A stretch of 64,000 nucleotides of DNA from Symsagittifera roscoffensis (Eukaryota; Xenacoelomorpha; Acoela; Convolutidae): assembly GCF_963678635.1 (NCBI RefSeq), contig NC_087070.1, positions 23,297,419 through 23,361,418 of the forward strand. Direction: 5' to 3'. A model generated the notes under the pieces. That model was given only the letters and a program-made list of their open reading frames with translations, was not told the DNA's origin and did not search any database. Shown in pieces: positions 23,134-35,451 of the stretch. A program made the translations under genes and the position numbers. Positions within the stretch are counted from its first letter, which is position 1. Each line of letters starts with the position of its first letter.

Positions 23134-24439
23134 CGGATTTAAAATTTTCTCGAGAGAGGGCGGATATAGAATTTTCTCGAGAGAGGGCGGATTTAGAATT
23201 TCCTCGAGAGAGGGCGGATTTAGAATTTTCTGGAGAGAGGGAGGATTTAGAATTTTCTCGAGAGAGTGCGGATTTAGAATTTTCTCGAGATTTCGGATTT
23301 AGAATTTCCTCGAGAGAGGGTGGATTTAGAATTTTCTCGAGAGAGGGCGGATTTAGAATTTCCTCGAGAGAGGGCGGATTTAGAATTTTCTCGAGAGAGG
23401 GCGGATTTAGAATTTTCTCGAGAGAGGGCGGATTTAGAATTTTCTCGAGAGAGGGCGGATTTAGAATTTCTTCGAGAGAGGGCGGATTTAGAATTTCCTC
23501 GAGAGAGGGCGGATTTAGAATTTCCTCGAGAGAGGGCGGATTTAGAATTTTCTGGAGAGAGTGCGGATTTAGAATTTTCTCGAGAGAGTGCGGATTTAGA
23601 ATTTTCTCGAGAGAGGGTGGATTTAGAATTTTCTCGAGAGAGCGCGGATTTAGAATTTTCTCGAGAGAGGGCGGATTTAGAACTTTCTCGATTGAGGGCG
23701 GAATTAGAATTTTCTCGAGAGAGGGCGGATTTAGAATTTTCTCGAGAGAGGGCGGATTTTGAATTTCCTTGAGAGAGGGCGGATTTTGAATTTTCTCGAG
23801 AGAGGGCGGATTTAGAGTTTTCTCGAGAGAGGGCGGATTTAGAATTTTCTCGAGGGAGGGCGGATTTAGAATTTTCTCGAGAAAGGGCGGATTTAGAATT
23901 TCCTCGAGATAGGGTGGAATTAGAATTTTCTCGAGAGAGGGCGGGTTTAGAATTTTCTCGAGAGAGGGCGGATTTAGAATTTTTTCGAGAGAGGGCGGAT
24001 TTAGAATTTCCCCGAGAAACGGCGGATTTAGAATTTTCTCGAGAGAGGGCGGACTTAGAATTTTCTCGAGAGAGGGCGGATTTAGAATTTTCTCGAGAGA
24101 GTGCGGATTTAGAATTTTCTCGAGAGGGCGGATTTAGAATTTCCTCGAGAGAGGGTGGATTTAGAATTTTCTCGAGAGAGGGCGGATTTAGAATTTTCTC
24201 GAGAGAGGGCGGATTTAGAATTTTCTCGAGAGAGGGCGGATTTAGAATTTTCTCGAGAGAGGGCGGATTTGGAATTTCCTCGAGAGAGGGCGGATTTAGA
24301 ATTTCCTCGAGAGAGGGCGGATTTAGAATTTTCTGGAGAGAGGGCGGATTTAGAATTTTCTCGAGAGAGTGCGGATTTTGAATTTTCTCGAGAGAGCGCG
24401 GATTTAGAATTTTCTGGAGAGAGGGCGGATTGAGTTAGA

Positions 24440-27400
24440 ACTTTCTCGATTGAGGGCGGATTTAGAATTTTCTCGAGAGAGGGCGGATTTAGAATTTTCT
24501 CGAGAGAGGGCGGATTTTGAATTTCCTCGAGAAAGGGCGGATTTTGAATTTTTTCGAGAGAGGGTGGATTTAGAGTTTTCTCGAGAGAGGGCGGATTTAG
24601 AATTTTCTCGAGGGAGGGCGGATTTAGAATTTTTTCGAGAGAGGGCGGATTTAGAATTTCCTCGAGATAGGGTGGATTTAGAATTTTCTCGAGAGAGGGC
24701 GGATTTAGAATTTTCTCGAGAGAGGGCGGATTTAGAATTTTTTCGAGAGAGGGCGGATTTAGAATTTCCCCGAGAGACGGCGGATTTAGAATTTTCTCGA
24801 GAGAGGGCGGATTTAGAATTTTCTCGAGAGAGGGCGGATTTAGAATTTTCTCGAGAGAGTGCGGATTTAGAATTTTCTCCAGAGAGGGTGGATTTAGAAT
24901 TTTCTCGAGAGAGGGCGAATTTAAAATTTTCTCGAGATAGGGTGGAATTAGAATTTTCTCGAGAGAGGGCGGATTTAGAATTTTCTCGAGAGAGGGCGGA
25001 TTTAGAATTTCCTCGAGAGAGGGCAGATTTAGAATTTTCTCGAGAGAGGGCGGATTTAGAATTTTCTCGAGAGAGGGCGGATTTAGAATTTTCTCGAGAG
25101 AGGGCGGATTTAGAATTTCCTCGAGAGAGGGCGGATTTAGAATTTCCTCGAGAGAGGGCGGATTTAGAATTTCCTCGAGAGAGGGCGGATTTAGAATTTT
25201 CTGGAGAGAGGGCGGATTTAGAATTTTCTCGAGAGAGTGCGGATTTTGAATTTTCTCGAGAGAGGGTGGATTTAGAATTTTCTCGAGAGAGCGCGGATTT
25301 AGAATTTTCTCGAGAGAGGGCGGATTTAGAACTTTCTCGATTGAGGGCGGATTTAGAATTTTCTCGAGAGAGTGCGGATTTTGAATTTTCTCGAGAGAGC
25401 CCGGATTTAGAATTTTCTCGAGAGAGGGCGGATTGAGTTAGAACTTTCTCGATTGAGGGCGGATTTAGAATTTTCTCGAGAGAGGGCGGATTTAGAATTT
25501 TCTCGAGAGAGGGCGGATTTTGAATTTCCTCGAGAAAGGGCGGATTTTGAATTTTTTCGAGAGAGGGCGGATTTAGAGTTTTCTCGAGAGAGGGCGGATT
25601 TAGAATTTTCTCGAGAGAGGGCGGACTTAGAATTTCCTCGAGATAGGGTGGATTTAGAATTTTCTCGAGAGAGGGCGGATTTAGAATTTTCTCGAGAGAG
25701 GGCGGATTTAGAATTTTTTCGAGAGAGGGCGGATTTAGAATTTCCCCGAGAGACGGCGGATTTAGAATTTTCTCGAGAGAGGGCGGATTTAGAATTTTCT
25801 CGAGAGAGGGCGGATTTAGAATTTTCTCGAGAGAGTGCGGATTTAGAATTTTCTCCAGAGAGGGTGGATTTAGAATTTTCTCGAGAGAGGGCGAATTTAA
25901 ATTTTTCTCGAGATAGGGTGGAATTAGAATTTTCTCGAGAGAGGGCGGATTTAGAATTTTCTCGAGAGAGGGCGGATTTAGAATTTCCTCGAGAGAGGGC
26001 AGATTTAGAATTTTCTCGAGAGAGGGCGGATTTAGAATTTTCTCGAGAGAGGGCGGATTTAGAATTTTCTCGAGAGAGGGCGGATTTAGAATTTCCTCGA
26101 GAGAGGGCGGATTTAGAATTTCCTCGAGAGAGGGCGGATTTAGAATTTCCTCGAGAGAGGGCGGATTTAGAATTTTCTGGAGAGAGGGCGGATTTAGAAT
26201 TTTCTCGAGAGAGTGCGGATTTTGAATTTTCTCGAGAGAGGGTGGATTTAGAATTTTCTCGAGAGAGCGCGGATTTAGAATTTTCTCGAGAGAGGGCGGA
26301 TTGAGTTAGAACTTTCTCGATTGAGGGCGGATTTAGAATTTTCTCGAGAGAGGGCGGATTTAGAATTTTCTCGAGAGAGGGCGGATTTTGAATTTCCTCG
26401 AGAAAAGGCGGATTTTGAATTTTTTCGAGAGAGGGCGGATTTAGAGTTTTCTCGAGAGAGGGCGGATTTAGAATTTTCTCGAGGGAGGGCGGATTTAGAA
26501 TTTTTTCGAGAGAGGGCGGATTTAGAATTTCCTCGAGATAGGGTGGATTTAGAATTTTCTCGAGAGAGGGCGGATTTAGAATTTTCTCGAGAGAGGGCGG
26601 ATTTAGAATTTTTTCGAGAGAGGGCGGATTTAGAATTTCCCCGAGAGACGGCGGATTTAGAATTTTCTCGAGAGAGGGCGGATTTAGAATTTTCTCGAGA
26701 GAGGGCGGATTTAGAATTTTCTCGAGAGAGGGCGGATTTAGAATTTTCTCGAGAGAGGGTGGATTTAGAATTTTCTCGAGAGAGGGCGAATTTAAAATTT
26801 TCTCGATATAGGGTGGAATTAGAATTTTCTCGAGAGAGGGCGGATTTAGAATTTTCTCGAGAGAGGGCGGATTTAGAATTTCCTCGAGAGAGGGCAAATT
26901 TAGAATTTTCTCGAGAGAGGGCGGATTTAGAATTTTCTCGAGAGAGGGCGGATTTAGAATTTTCTCGAGAGAGGGCGGATTTAGAATTTCCTCGAGAGAG
27001 GGCGGATTTAGAATTTCCTCGAGAGAGGGCGGATTTAGAATTTCCTCGAGAGAGGGCGGATTTAGAATTTTCTGGAGAGAGGGCGGATTTAGAATTTTCT
27101 CGAGAGAGTGCGGATTTTGAATTTTCTCGAGAGAGGGTGGATTTAGAATTTTCTCGAGAGAGCGCGGATTTAGAATTTTCTCGAGAGAGGGCGGATTTAG
27201 AACTTTCTCGATTGAGGGCGGATTTAGAATTTTCTCGAGAGTGGGAGGATTTAGAATTTTCTCGAGAGAGGGCGGATTTGGAATTTCCTCGAGAAAGGGC
27301 GGATTTTGAATTGTCTCGAGAGAGGGCGGATTTAGAGTTTTCTCGAGAGAGGGCGGATTTAGAATTTTCTCGAGGGAGGGCGGATTTAGAATTTTTTCGA

Positions 27401-30400
27401 GAGAGGGCGGATTTAGAATTTCCTCGAGATAGGGTGGATTTAGAATTTTCTCGAGAGAGGGCGGATTTAGAATTTTCTCGAGAGAGGGCGGATTTAGAAT
27501 TTTTTCGAGAGAGGGCGGATTTAGAATTTCCCCGAGAGACGGCGGATTTAGAATTTTCTCGAGAGAGGGCGGATTTAGAATTTTCTCGAGAGAGGGCGGA
27601 TTTAGAATTTTCTCGAGAGAGTGCGGATTTAGAATTTTCTCGAGAGAGGGTGGATTTAGAATTTTCTCGAGAGAGGGCGAATTTAGAATTTTCTCGAGAG
27701 AGGGCGGATTTAGAATTTTCTCGAGAGAGGGCGGATTTAGAATTTTCTCGAGAGAGGGCGGATTTAGAATTTTCTCGAGAGAGGGCGGATTTAGAATTTC
27801 CTCGAGAGAGGGTGGATTTTGAATTTTCTCGAGAGAGGGCGGATTTAGAATTTTCTCAGAGAGGGCGGATTTAGAATTTTCTCGAGGGAGAGCGGATTTA
27901 GAATTTTCTCGAGAGAGGGCGGATTTAGAATTTTCTCGAGAGAGGGTGGATTTAGAATTTTCTCGAGAGAGGGCGGATTCAGAATTTTCTCGAGAGAGTG
28001 CGGATTTAGAATCTTCTCGAGAGAGGGCGGATTTAGAATTTTCTCGAGAGATGGCGGATTTAGAATTTCCTCGAGAGAGGGTGGATTTAGAATTTTCTCG
28101 AGAGATGGCGGATTTAGAATTTTCTCGAGAGAGGGCGGATTTAGAATTTTTTCGGAATGGGCGGAATTAGAATTTCCTCGAGAGAGGGCGGATTTAGAAT
28201 TTTCTCGAGAGAGGACGGATTTAGAATTTTCTCGAGAGAGGGCGGATTTTGAATTTCCTCGAGAAAGGGCAGATTTTGAATTTTCTCGAGAGAGGGCGGA
28301 TTTAGAATTTTCTCGAGAGAGCGCGGATTTAGAATTTTCTCGAGAGAGGGCGGATTTAGAACTTTCTCGATTGAGGGCGGATTTAGAATTTTCTCGAGAG
28401 TGGGAGGATTTAGAATTTTCTCGAGAGAGGGCGGATTTGGAATTTCCTCGAGAAAGGGAGGATTTTGAATTTTCTCGAGAGAGGGCGGATTTAGAGTTTT
28501 CTCGAGAGAGGGCGGATTTAGAATTTTCTCGAGGGAGGGCGGATTTAGAATTTTTTCGAGAGAGGGCGGATTTAGAATTTCCTCGAGATAGGGTGGATTT
28601 AGAATTTTCTCGAGAGAGGGCGGATTTAGAATTTTCTCGAGAGAGGGTGGATTTAGAATTTTTTCGAGAGAGGGCGGATTTAGAATTTCCCCGAGAGACG
28701 GCGGATTTAGAATTTTCTCGAGAGAGGGCGGATTTAGAATTTTCTCGAGAGAGGGCGGATTTAAAATTTTCTCGAGAGAGTGCGGATTTAGAATTTTCTC
28801 GAGAGAGGGTGGATTTAGAATTTTCTCGAGAGAGGGCGAATTTAGAATTTTCTCGAGAGAGGGCGGATTTAGAATTTTCTCGAGAGAGGGCGGATTTAGA
28901 ATTTTCTCGAGAGAGGGCGGATTTAGAATTTTCTCGAGAGAGGGCGGATTTAGAATTTCCTCGAGAGAGGGTGGATTTTGAATTTTCTCGAGAGAGGGCG
29001 GATTTAGAATTTTCTCAGAGAGGGCGGATTTAGAATTTTCTCGAGGGAGAGCGGATTTAGAATTTTCTCGAGAGAGGGCGGATTTAGAATTTTCTCGAGA
29101 GAGGGTGGATTTAGAATTTTCTCGAGAGAGGGCGGATTCAGAATTTTCTCGAGAGAGTGCGGATTTAGAATCTTCTCGAGAGAGGGCGGATTTAGAATTT
29201 TCTCGAGAGATGGCGGATTTAGAATTTCCTCGAGAGAGGGTGGATTTAGAATTTTCTCGAGAGATGGCGGATTTAGAATTTTCTCGAGAGAGGGCGGATT
29301 TAGAATTTTTTCGGAATGGGCGGATTTAGAATTTCCTCGAGAGAGGGCGGATTTAGAATTTTCTCGAGAGAGGACGGATTTAGAATTTTCTCGAGAGAGG
29401 GCGGATTTTGAATTTCCTCGAGAAAGGGCAGATTTTGAATTTTCTCGAGAGAGGGCGGATTTAGAGTTTTCTCGAGAGAGGGCGGATTTAGAATTTTTTC
29501 GAGAGAGGGCGGATTTAGAATTTCCTCGAGATAGGGTGGATTTAGAATTTTCTCGAGAGAGGGAGGATTTAGAATTTTCTCGAGAGAGGGCGAATTTAGA
29601 ATTTTTTCGAGAGAGGGCGGATTTAGAATTTCCCCGAGAGACGGCGGATTTAGAATTTTCTCGAGAGAGGGCGGATTTAGAATTTTCTCGAGGAAGGGCG
29701 GATTTAGAATTTTCTCGAGAGAGTGCGGATTTAGAATTTTCTCGAGAGAGGGTGGATTTAGAATTTTCTCGAGAGAGGGCGAATTTAGAATTTTCTCGAG
29801 AGAGGGCGGATTTGGAATTTTCTCGAGAGAGGGCGGATTTAGAATTTTCTCGAGAGAGGGCGGATTTAGAATTTTCTCGAGAGAGGGCGGATTTAGAATT
29901 TCCTTGAGAGAGGGTGGATTTTGAATTTTCTCGAGAGAGGGCGGATTTAGAATTTTCTCAGAGAGGGCGGATTTAGAATTTTTTCGAGGGAGAGCGGATT
30001 TAGAATTTTCTCGAGAGAGGGCGGATTAAGAATTTTCTCGAGAGAGGGCGGATTTAGAATTTTCTCGAGAGAGGGCGCATTTAGAATTTTCTCGAGAGAG
30101 TGCGGATTTAGAATCTTCTCGAGAGAGGGCGGATTTAGAATTTTCTCGAGAGATGGCGGATTTAGAATTTCCTCGAGAGAGGGTGGATTTAGAATTTTCT
30201 CGAGAGATGGCGGATTTAGAATTTTCTCGAGAGAGGGCGGATTTAGAATTTTTTCGGAATGGGCGGATTTAGAATTTCCTCGAGAGAGGGCGGATTTAGA
30301 ATTTTCTCGAGAGAGGACGGATTTAGAATTTTCTCGAGAGAGGGCGGATTTAGAATTTCCTCGAGAGAGGGCGGATTTAGAATTTCCTCGAGAGAGGGCG

Positions 30401-31020
30401 GATTTAGAATTTCCTTGAGAGAGGGCGGATTTAGAATTTTCTCGAGGAAGGGCGGATTTAGAATTTTCTCGAGAGAGTGCGGATTTAGAATTTTCTCGAG
30501 AGAGGGTGGATTTAGAATTTTCTCGAGAGAGGGCGAATTTAGAATTTTCTCGAGAGAGGGCGGATTTGGAATTTTCTCGAGAGAGGGCGGATTTAGAATT
30601 TTCTCGAGAGAGGGCGGATTTAGAATTTTCTCGAGAGAGGGCGGATTTAGAATTTCCTTGAGAGAGGGTGGATTTTGAATTTTCTCGAGAGAGGGCGGAT
30701 TTAGAATTTTCTCAGAGAGGGCGGATTTAGAATTTTCTCGAGGGAGAGCGGATTTAGAATTTTCTCGAGAGAGGGCGGATTAAGAATTTTCTCGAGAGAG
30801 GGCGGATTTAGAATTTTCTCGAGAGAGGGCGGATTTAGAATTTTCTCGAGAGAGTGCGGATTTAGAATCTTCTCGAGAGAGGGCGGATTTAGAATTTTCT
30901 CGAGAGATGGCGGATTTAGAATTTCCTCGAGAGAGGGTGGATTTAGAATTTTCTCGAGAGATGGCGGATTTAGAATTTTCTCGAGAGAGGGCGGATTTAG
31001 AATTTTTTCGGAATGGGCGG
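24440..31020 (+). repeat. Variable-length higher-order repeats of 0.75-1.16 kb within the array
   Basis: The variant marker 'ctttctcgattgagg' recurs near 24440, 25443, 26311, 27206 and 28364. The marker 'tttttcggaatggg' recurs near 28149, 29308, 30251 and 31006 (spacings about 1,159, 943 and 755). Unit order within each block is conserved with deletions of whole 27-bp units, so this part grew by repeated unequal exchange. Confidence 0.75.
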
Positions 31021-32373
31021 ATTTAGAATTTCCTCGAGAGAGGGCGGATTTAGAATTTTCTCGAGAGAGGACGGATTTAGAATTTTCTCGAGAGAGGGCG
31101 GATTTAGAATTTCCTCGAGAGAGGGCGGATTTAGAATTTCCTCGAGAGAGGGCGGATTTAGAATTTCCTCGAGAGAGGGCGGATTTAGAATTTTCTCGAG
31201 AGAGGGCGGATTTGGAATTTTCTCGAGAGAGGGCGGATTTAGAATTTTCTCGAGAGAGGGCGGATTTAGAATTTTCTCGAGAGAGGGCGGATTTAGAATT
31301 TTCTCGAGAGAGGGCGGATTTAGAATTTCCTCGAGAGAGGGCGGATTTAGAATTTTCTCGAGCGAGGGCGGATTTAGAATTTTCTCGAGAGAGGGCGGAT
31401 TTAGAATTTTCTCGAGAGAGGGCGGATTTAGAATTTTCTCGAGAGAGGGCGGATTTAGAATTTCCTCGAGAGAGGGCAGATTTTGAATTTTCTCGAGAGA
31501 GGGCGGATTTAGAATTTTCTCGAGAGAGGGCGGATTTAGAATTTTCTCGAGGGAGAGCGGATTTAGAATTTTCTCGAGAGAGGGCGGATTTAGAATTTTC
31601 TCGAGAGAGGGCGGATTTAGAATTTTCTCGAGAGAGGGCGGATTTAGAATTTTCTCGAGAGAGGGCGGATCTAGAATTTTCTCGAGAGTGGGCGGATTTA
31701 GAATTTTCTCGAGAGAGGGCGGATTTAGAATTTTCTCGAGAGAGGGCGGATTTAGAATTTTCTTGAGAGAGGGCGGATTTAGAATTTTCTCGAGAGAAGG
31801 CGGATTTAGAATTTTCTCGAGAGAGGGCGGATTTAGAATTTTCTCGAGAGAGGGCGGATTTAGAATTTTCTCGAGAGAGGGCGGATTTTCAAAAAAATTT
31901 CCCAAATCACCATAAAGACCCCATTTTCTGCGCCGCAGGGAAATTTTTGAAAAAACAGGCCAAATCGGATAAAGCGTTTTTTTTCGGCGCGCGCTCCCAG
32001 CTCAAAATTAGCATATATTGGCGCCAAAGACCCCTTTAGAAAAAGTTTAGGGTTCGTCACCAAAAATATATATCTCAAAATAGTACAAAGGAGGGACCCT
32101 TTGGGTCGGAGGGGGTTTGAAATCCCGAAGAGGGGGCGTCCGCCCCCTCCCCCTTGCCACCCCCTCCCTAAATCCGCTGGTGGTTCTATTGCTTGAGCGC
32201 TATTAATTTAATGTGTAATTATAGTTTAATGTCCTATTTCTTGAATTTTGTTTTGTTCCTTGCTCCTATCCATTGTTCAACCACTCCCTCTTATCCCCCT
32301 TACCCTACCCTCCCCCTCCCCCTACAATAGTGGTGCACAAGGGGCTATCACTTCACACTGCTTGTGTTTGCAG

Positions 32374-32529
32374 GTTCATTTACCAGATGTCTGTGCTGGT
32401 GACGCAGTATCTGGAGTACGACGTGGACACCACCATCACCCTTGTGAGGAGTACGGAGTCCACCTTCCCCAGTGTCACTGTCTGTAACTCCAACCCACTC
32501 CGCAAGAGCCTCATCTCAAAACTCACCAA
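32374..32529 (+). CDS. DEG/ENaC channel exon 2: end of TM1 and FPxVTxCN motif
   Basis: The acceptor ends at 32373 and the exon adds 52 codon-equivalents. It begins FIYQMSVLVTQYLEY, completing TM1 and entering the extracellular side. It then encodes FPSVTVCNSNPLRKS, which matches the diagnostic post-TM1 motif of DEG/ENaC/ASIC channels (FPAVTxCNxNxxR). The 3' end is best placed at 'accaa|gcaagt' (GC donor at 32530), which gives phase 2 and joins exactly to exon 3. The nearest GT (in 'aagtcacc') gives a poorer junction. The ORF otherwise reads on into non-coding intron sequence. Confidence 0.85.
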
Positions 32530-33652
32530 GCAAGTCACCATTTTACATAATTGTTATTTGAAAAGTCTTAAAATTTTTGCACAGACAAAAAACTCATATT
32601 TTAGACAATTTTTACGCACAGACAAAATAAATTGAAAAAGTTGGTCAATTTTGAATAGTTTTTTTTCATGAAAATGGGATCTCAGACTTTGATCAAACGA
32701 ACAGCTTTGAGTGGATTTTTAAAACCACTCAGGCATATCTACTGGAAAGTATTTGTTGAATCTGTTCTATCTTGCAAAGTGGCCTAAAAGTATGCTGAAT
32801 AACAATTTACCACAGGGTAACCATTTGGCAAAGTTTGGCACCGTGCGTCGATGGGTAGTAGAATCTCCTCAAAATTATCCTCTAAAAATGGATCATTTTG
32901 GCGTTGGCATTTTGGCGGAGCCGAACACCCGGATACCCGGATAAATATAAGTGTATACCCGGGTTGACCTCCACAGACCAAAAATGCTGCTCATACAATT
33001 CCATAATCTAAGTCCATGAAAAAATACTATTAATACAAATTTCATACGTCTAAATTGGTGTCCTCGAGTTTTTAAAGAATTTTTTTTCTGTTATGGTATA
33101 AAAGTCGGTTTATCGTACTAAATAAAAAAAAATGTCAAAAAGATGCTAATCATACAATTTTCAATTTGGAAACTGTATGACTAGCAGTTTTTTGATGACG
33201 ACAACAAAATTATTTCCAAATACTTTTGAAAAAGCCCCAATTTTTCAATTTTTTTTTTCGTTTTTTTTTCATCCGCAAATCGAATTTTGTACCTCAAAAA
33301 ACATTTTCAAAAAAAAATTTGCATGCAAATTTTAATTTTCTGTGTGCATAACGTAGTCATCGATACACGAAAATTGAATAATGTTTCCGTTTCTCTGGAT
33401 TATTTTTAAAAAAAAACGCTAATAACTCCTATTTCTTTTGTATAGCATGTTTCTGTAGGCCTTGATCATTGTCTGATAATTTAACAATTCAAATTTTTGA
33501 AAATAATCATATTTGAAAACTTTTGCCATATTCAAAAGTTTGATGCTTTCAGTGTATGAATTGTGTAAACTCAACATCTCGCATTTTCGGTCAACCCGAG
33601 TATATATTAATTTCGTAAATTTCGTAATTTCAAACAATTGCCAATGTTTAAG
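32530..33652 (+). other. Intron 2 (GC-AG) of the channel gene, with a hairpin element
   Basis: Donor GCAAGT at 32530 and acceptor 'aatgtttaag' ending at 33652. It contains a decayed inverted-repeat element at 32.98-33.20 kb related to that at 37.87-38.01 kb. Confidence 0.6.
32983..33200. repeat. Hairpin element, decayed copy
   Basis: 'aaaaatgctgctcatacaattcc' near 32979 and 'tttggaaactgtatgactagcag' near 33164 are inverse to one another and match the arms of the better copy at 37.87 kb. A preceding 'cccgggttgacc' is also shared by both copies and, as 'acccggattgacc', by 63.28 kb. Confidence 0.55.
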
Positions 33653-33782
33653 ATACGAAGTATTGGCGGAGCTGGACAGTTCAGTGACTGGTTCTATGTT
33701 CAACTCTCTCGGCCAGGACTTTGACATCAACTACAGTAGCATTGTCTGCGAGGACTATCAAACACAATGTGTCAATTCAATG
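33653..33782 (+). CDS. DEG/ENaC channel exon 3: extracellular linker and start of LDLa 1
   Basis: The acceptor 'aatgtttaag' ends at 33652. The first base completes a Lys codon from exon 2, and the exon ends phase 0 at 'tcaatg|gttagt' (GT 33783). It encodes about 43 residues, YEVLAELDSSVTGS ... CEDYQTQCVNSM. The final two cysteines (C-x6-C) are the first two of an LDL-receptor class A module completed by exons 4 and 5. The acceptor has a weak polypyrimidine tract, so the exact start is less certain than the frame. Confidence 0.7.
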
Positions 33783-33847
33783 GTTAGTCAACTCTTTCTT
33801 TCTAAGATCTCCTTCCCTCGCCCCGTGAGGCGACAATTCGTAACAAA

Positions 33848-34383
33848 CGAGCGCCCATGGATTCTAATCGATTATAATAGATTCCCGAGACAAAAATAGT
33901 CGATTATAATCCATTACGGATGTAAAATTCAGACCACGAAATCGATTATATTGCCATTATAATCGATTATTTTTGAACAAATATAATCCATTATAATCCA
34001 TTATAATCGATTATAATCCATTATTTTTGTCACTGAAATCGATTATTTTTGCCAAGATAATCCATTATAATCGATTATTTTGAAATCAAAATCCATTATA
34101 ATCCATTATAATTGATTATAATCCATTTCATTTTTAGAACTAAATTCGATTATTTTTTTGCAAAATTTTGCAAATTTTGCGAGAAGTTTGCAGAATTTAT
34201 GCCCTGTCTTTTACTAAATGCCATGTCTCAACTTCGTCCCAACGTCCCATGTCTCAACTTCGTCGGGTATAAAAATACTAGGATTATAATCCATTTTTAA
34301 TGGATTATAATAGATTATTTTGTCTTTTTATAGATGCTGACCATATTATGACAGTATAATCGATTATGATCCATGGGCGCTCG
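33848..34383. mobile_element. AT-rich inverted-terminal element (copy 1)
   Basis: It begins 'cgagcgcccatggat' and ends with the inverse 'atccatgggcgctcg'. The interior is dense in short repeats such as 'ataatcgatt' and 'ataatccatt'. Both flanks carry 'gacaattcgt' (33832-33841 and 34391-34400), not directly abutting, so the target duplication is unclear. A second copy lies at 59.33-59.95 kb. No coding capacity. Confidence 0.65.
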
Positions 34384-34534
34384 GTGCGGGGACAATTCGT
34401 TAGAGCACATTCAGCGGCAAACACTTACGTGCAGTAGTAGTCTCGTCCTTGTCGCTTGTTGCGAATCGTTGCCCTGCCTCTACCCTCCCTCTTTTTACTC
34501 GTGATGTTATTTATAATAAGAAATGCATTTTTAT

Positions 34535-34700
34535 ACCTAATGACGAGCGGTATTCCGATTTGAGAAAGGCGACTCGGTTGAACGATCTGGTTACAAGATG
34601 GCCCGAGTAGTAGAAACGTATCCAGCCAAGGACGGAGTTATCAGGCCAGCAACGTTCAAAATGTCATGGGGACTTACAAAAGAACTCAGATGAAACTAGC
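34535..34700 (+). pseudogene. BEL/Pao integrase C-terminal remnant (fragment 1)
   Basis: The stretch contains 'cctaatgacgagcggtattccgatttgag', which in frame gives (P)NDERYSDLRKA, then after a break a piece resembling MARVVETYPAKDGV(I)R, the tail of BEL/Pao integrases. It matches the end of the fragment at 35.95-36.30 kb and extends slightly beyond it. It is fragmentary and frameshifted. Confidence 0.55.
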
Positions 34701-35451
34701 GATTTTTTCTACTCCGATTGTTTTCCAGACCAAAATAGGGCCGGTGATGTGGGCGCCAGCAAAAAAACCTTGAAAAAATTATTTGATATTTTGTTCGAAA
34801 TCAAGGTCGAAATTTTAAATCATTTTTATCAATTTATTTGTTATTGTGCTCATTTTACTCATACTTTTATAATGAGAAATCGGATGTATTTATTTGATAA
34901 TTATGTGAAACAGTTGGTAGAATTTTTTTTTATATCTGAAAATGAATAAATTTTCCGTTGCGAGCATTTTTTTTGCGCCCAAAATGTAAAGCATTTAGCT
35001 CGTCATAAATATTTTCAACTGATGCCAGATTTTATGCTTGTTTTTTAAAAAAGCAGTAAAATATTTATTTTAATTAATGATGTTGAAAACTTACACTAAT
35101 TTTTTTTCATTAAAACTTTGGTATTCTTACGCAAGCATCAGTCTGAGTTGTAACGTCAGAACATAAATTAAGTATTCAACAATCATTTTGTTCGTTTCTT
35201 GAACTCAGATCAACATTTTGCAGATACAATCCTTTGAAACTTTTGTCGGGCATTTGTTTCTGTTTGGGATAAAACTGTCTAATAATTGAAAAATTTAGTG
35301 AATCAAAGCCGAAGAAACGCTCGTTGTAAAATTGTTGAGAATTAGCAGCCGCTAAAATCTCTAATTTAATATAATATAAAATCCTCCGATTCCCGACCAA
35401 CCTTGTTTTTTTCTTTAAAGGGAAATTAAACAAAAAATTTGGAGAAAAAAT
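34701..35451. other. Intronic, no gene seen
   Basis: AT-rich sequence between the two BEL/Pao-related segments. Short ORFs (34749-34949, 35176-35541) have no recognisable domains. Confidence 0.4.

Larger units (their letters stand above)
17901..31890 (+). repeat. 27-bp minisatellite, about 520 units
   Basis: The unit is about 'ggcggatttagaattttctcgagagag', split here as GGCGGATTTAG + AATTTTCTCGAGAGAG. The first 11 bases equal the element's own terminal motif. Each unit contains the palindrome TCTCGAGA and a GAGAG stretch. Because 27 is nine codons, all frames stay open for long distances: ADLEFSRER and GGFRIFSRE peptides on plus, NPPSLEKIL and SKSALSREN on minus. These are not genes. Confidence 0.95.
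17887..32190 (+). mobile_element. Non-autonomous hAT-like element swollen by a 27-bp satellite
   Basis: The left terminus is 'caggggcggatttag' at 17895-17909. The right terminus is 'ctaaatccgctggtg' at 32168-32182, its inverse with three mismatches. Directly outside lie 'gttgtatt' (17887-17894) and 'gttctatt' (32183-32190), an 8-bp target duplication with one difference, as expected of hAT transposition. The right ~290 bp (31.89-32.18 kb, with 'ggcgccaaagac' and 'cgtccgccccc') is shared with copies at 43.4, 44.3, 50.9/57.7 and 62.5 kb. No transposase is present. Confidence 0.75.
17565..32373 (+). other. Intron 1 of the channel gene (14.8 kb), almost all transposon-borne satellite
   Basis: GTAAGT at 17565 and acceptor 'cttgtgtttgcag' ending at 32373 keep the frame (GT|G = Val). 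Apart from about 330 bp at the left and 190 bp at the right, the intron is one hAT-like element carrying the 27-bp array. Confidence 0.75.

Noticed and set aside
17901-31890. CRISPR array
   Set aside because: The repeats are head-to-tail with no unique spacers, and the DNA is eukaryotic.
17854-31905. Protein-coding genes on both strands (up to 517 codons) across 17.9-31.9 kb
   Set aside because: The frames are produced by a 27-bp tandem repeat; every frame shows a nonapeptide repeat and there are no unique domains, starts or splice signals.
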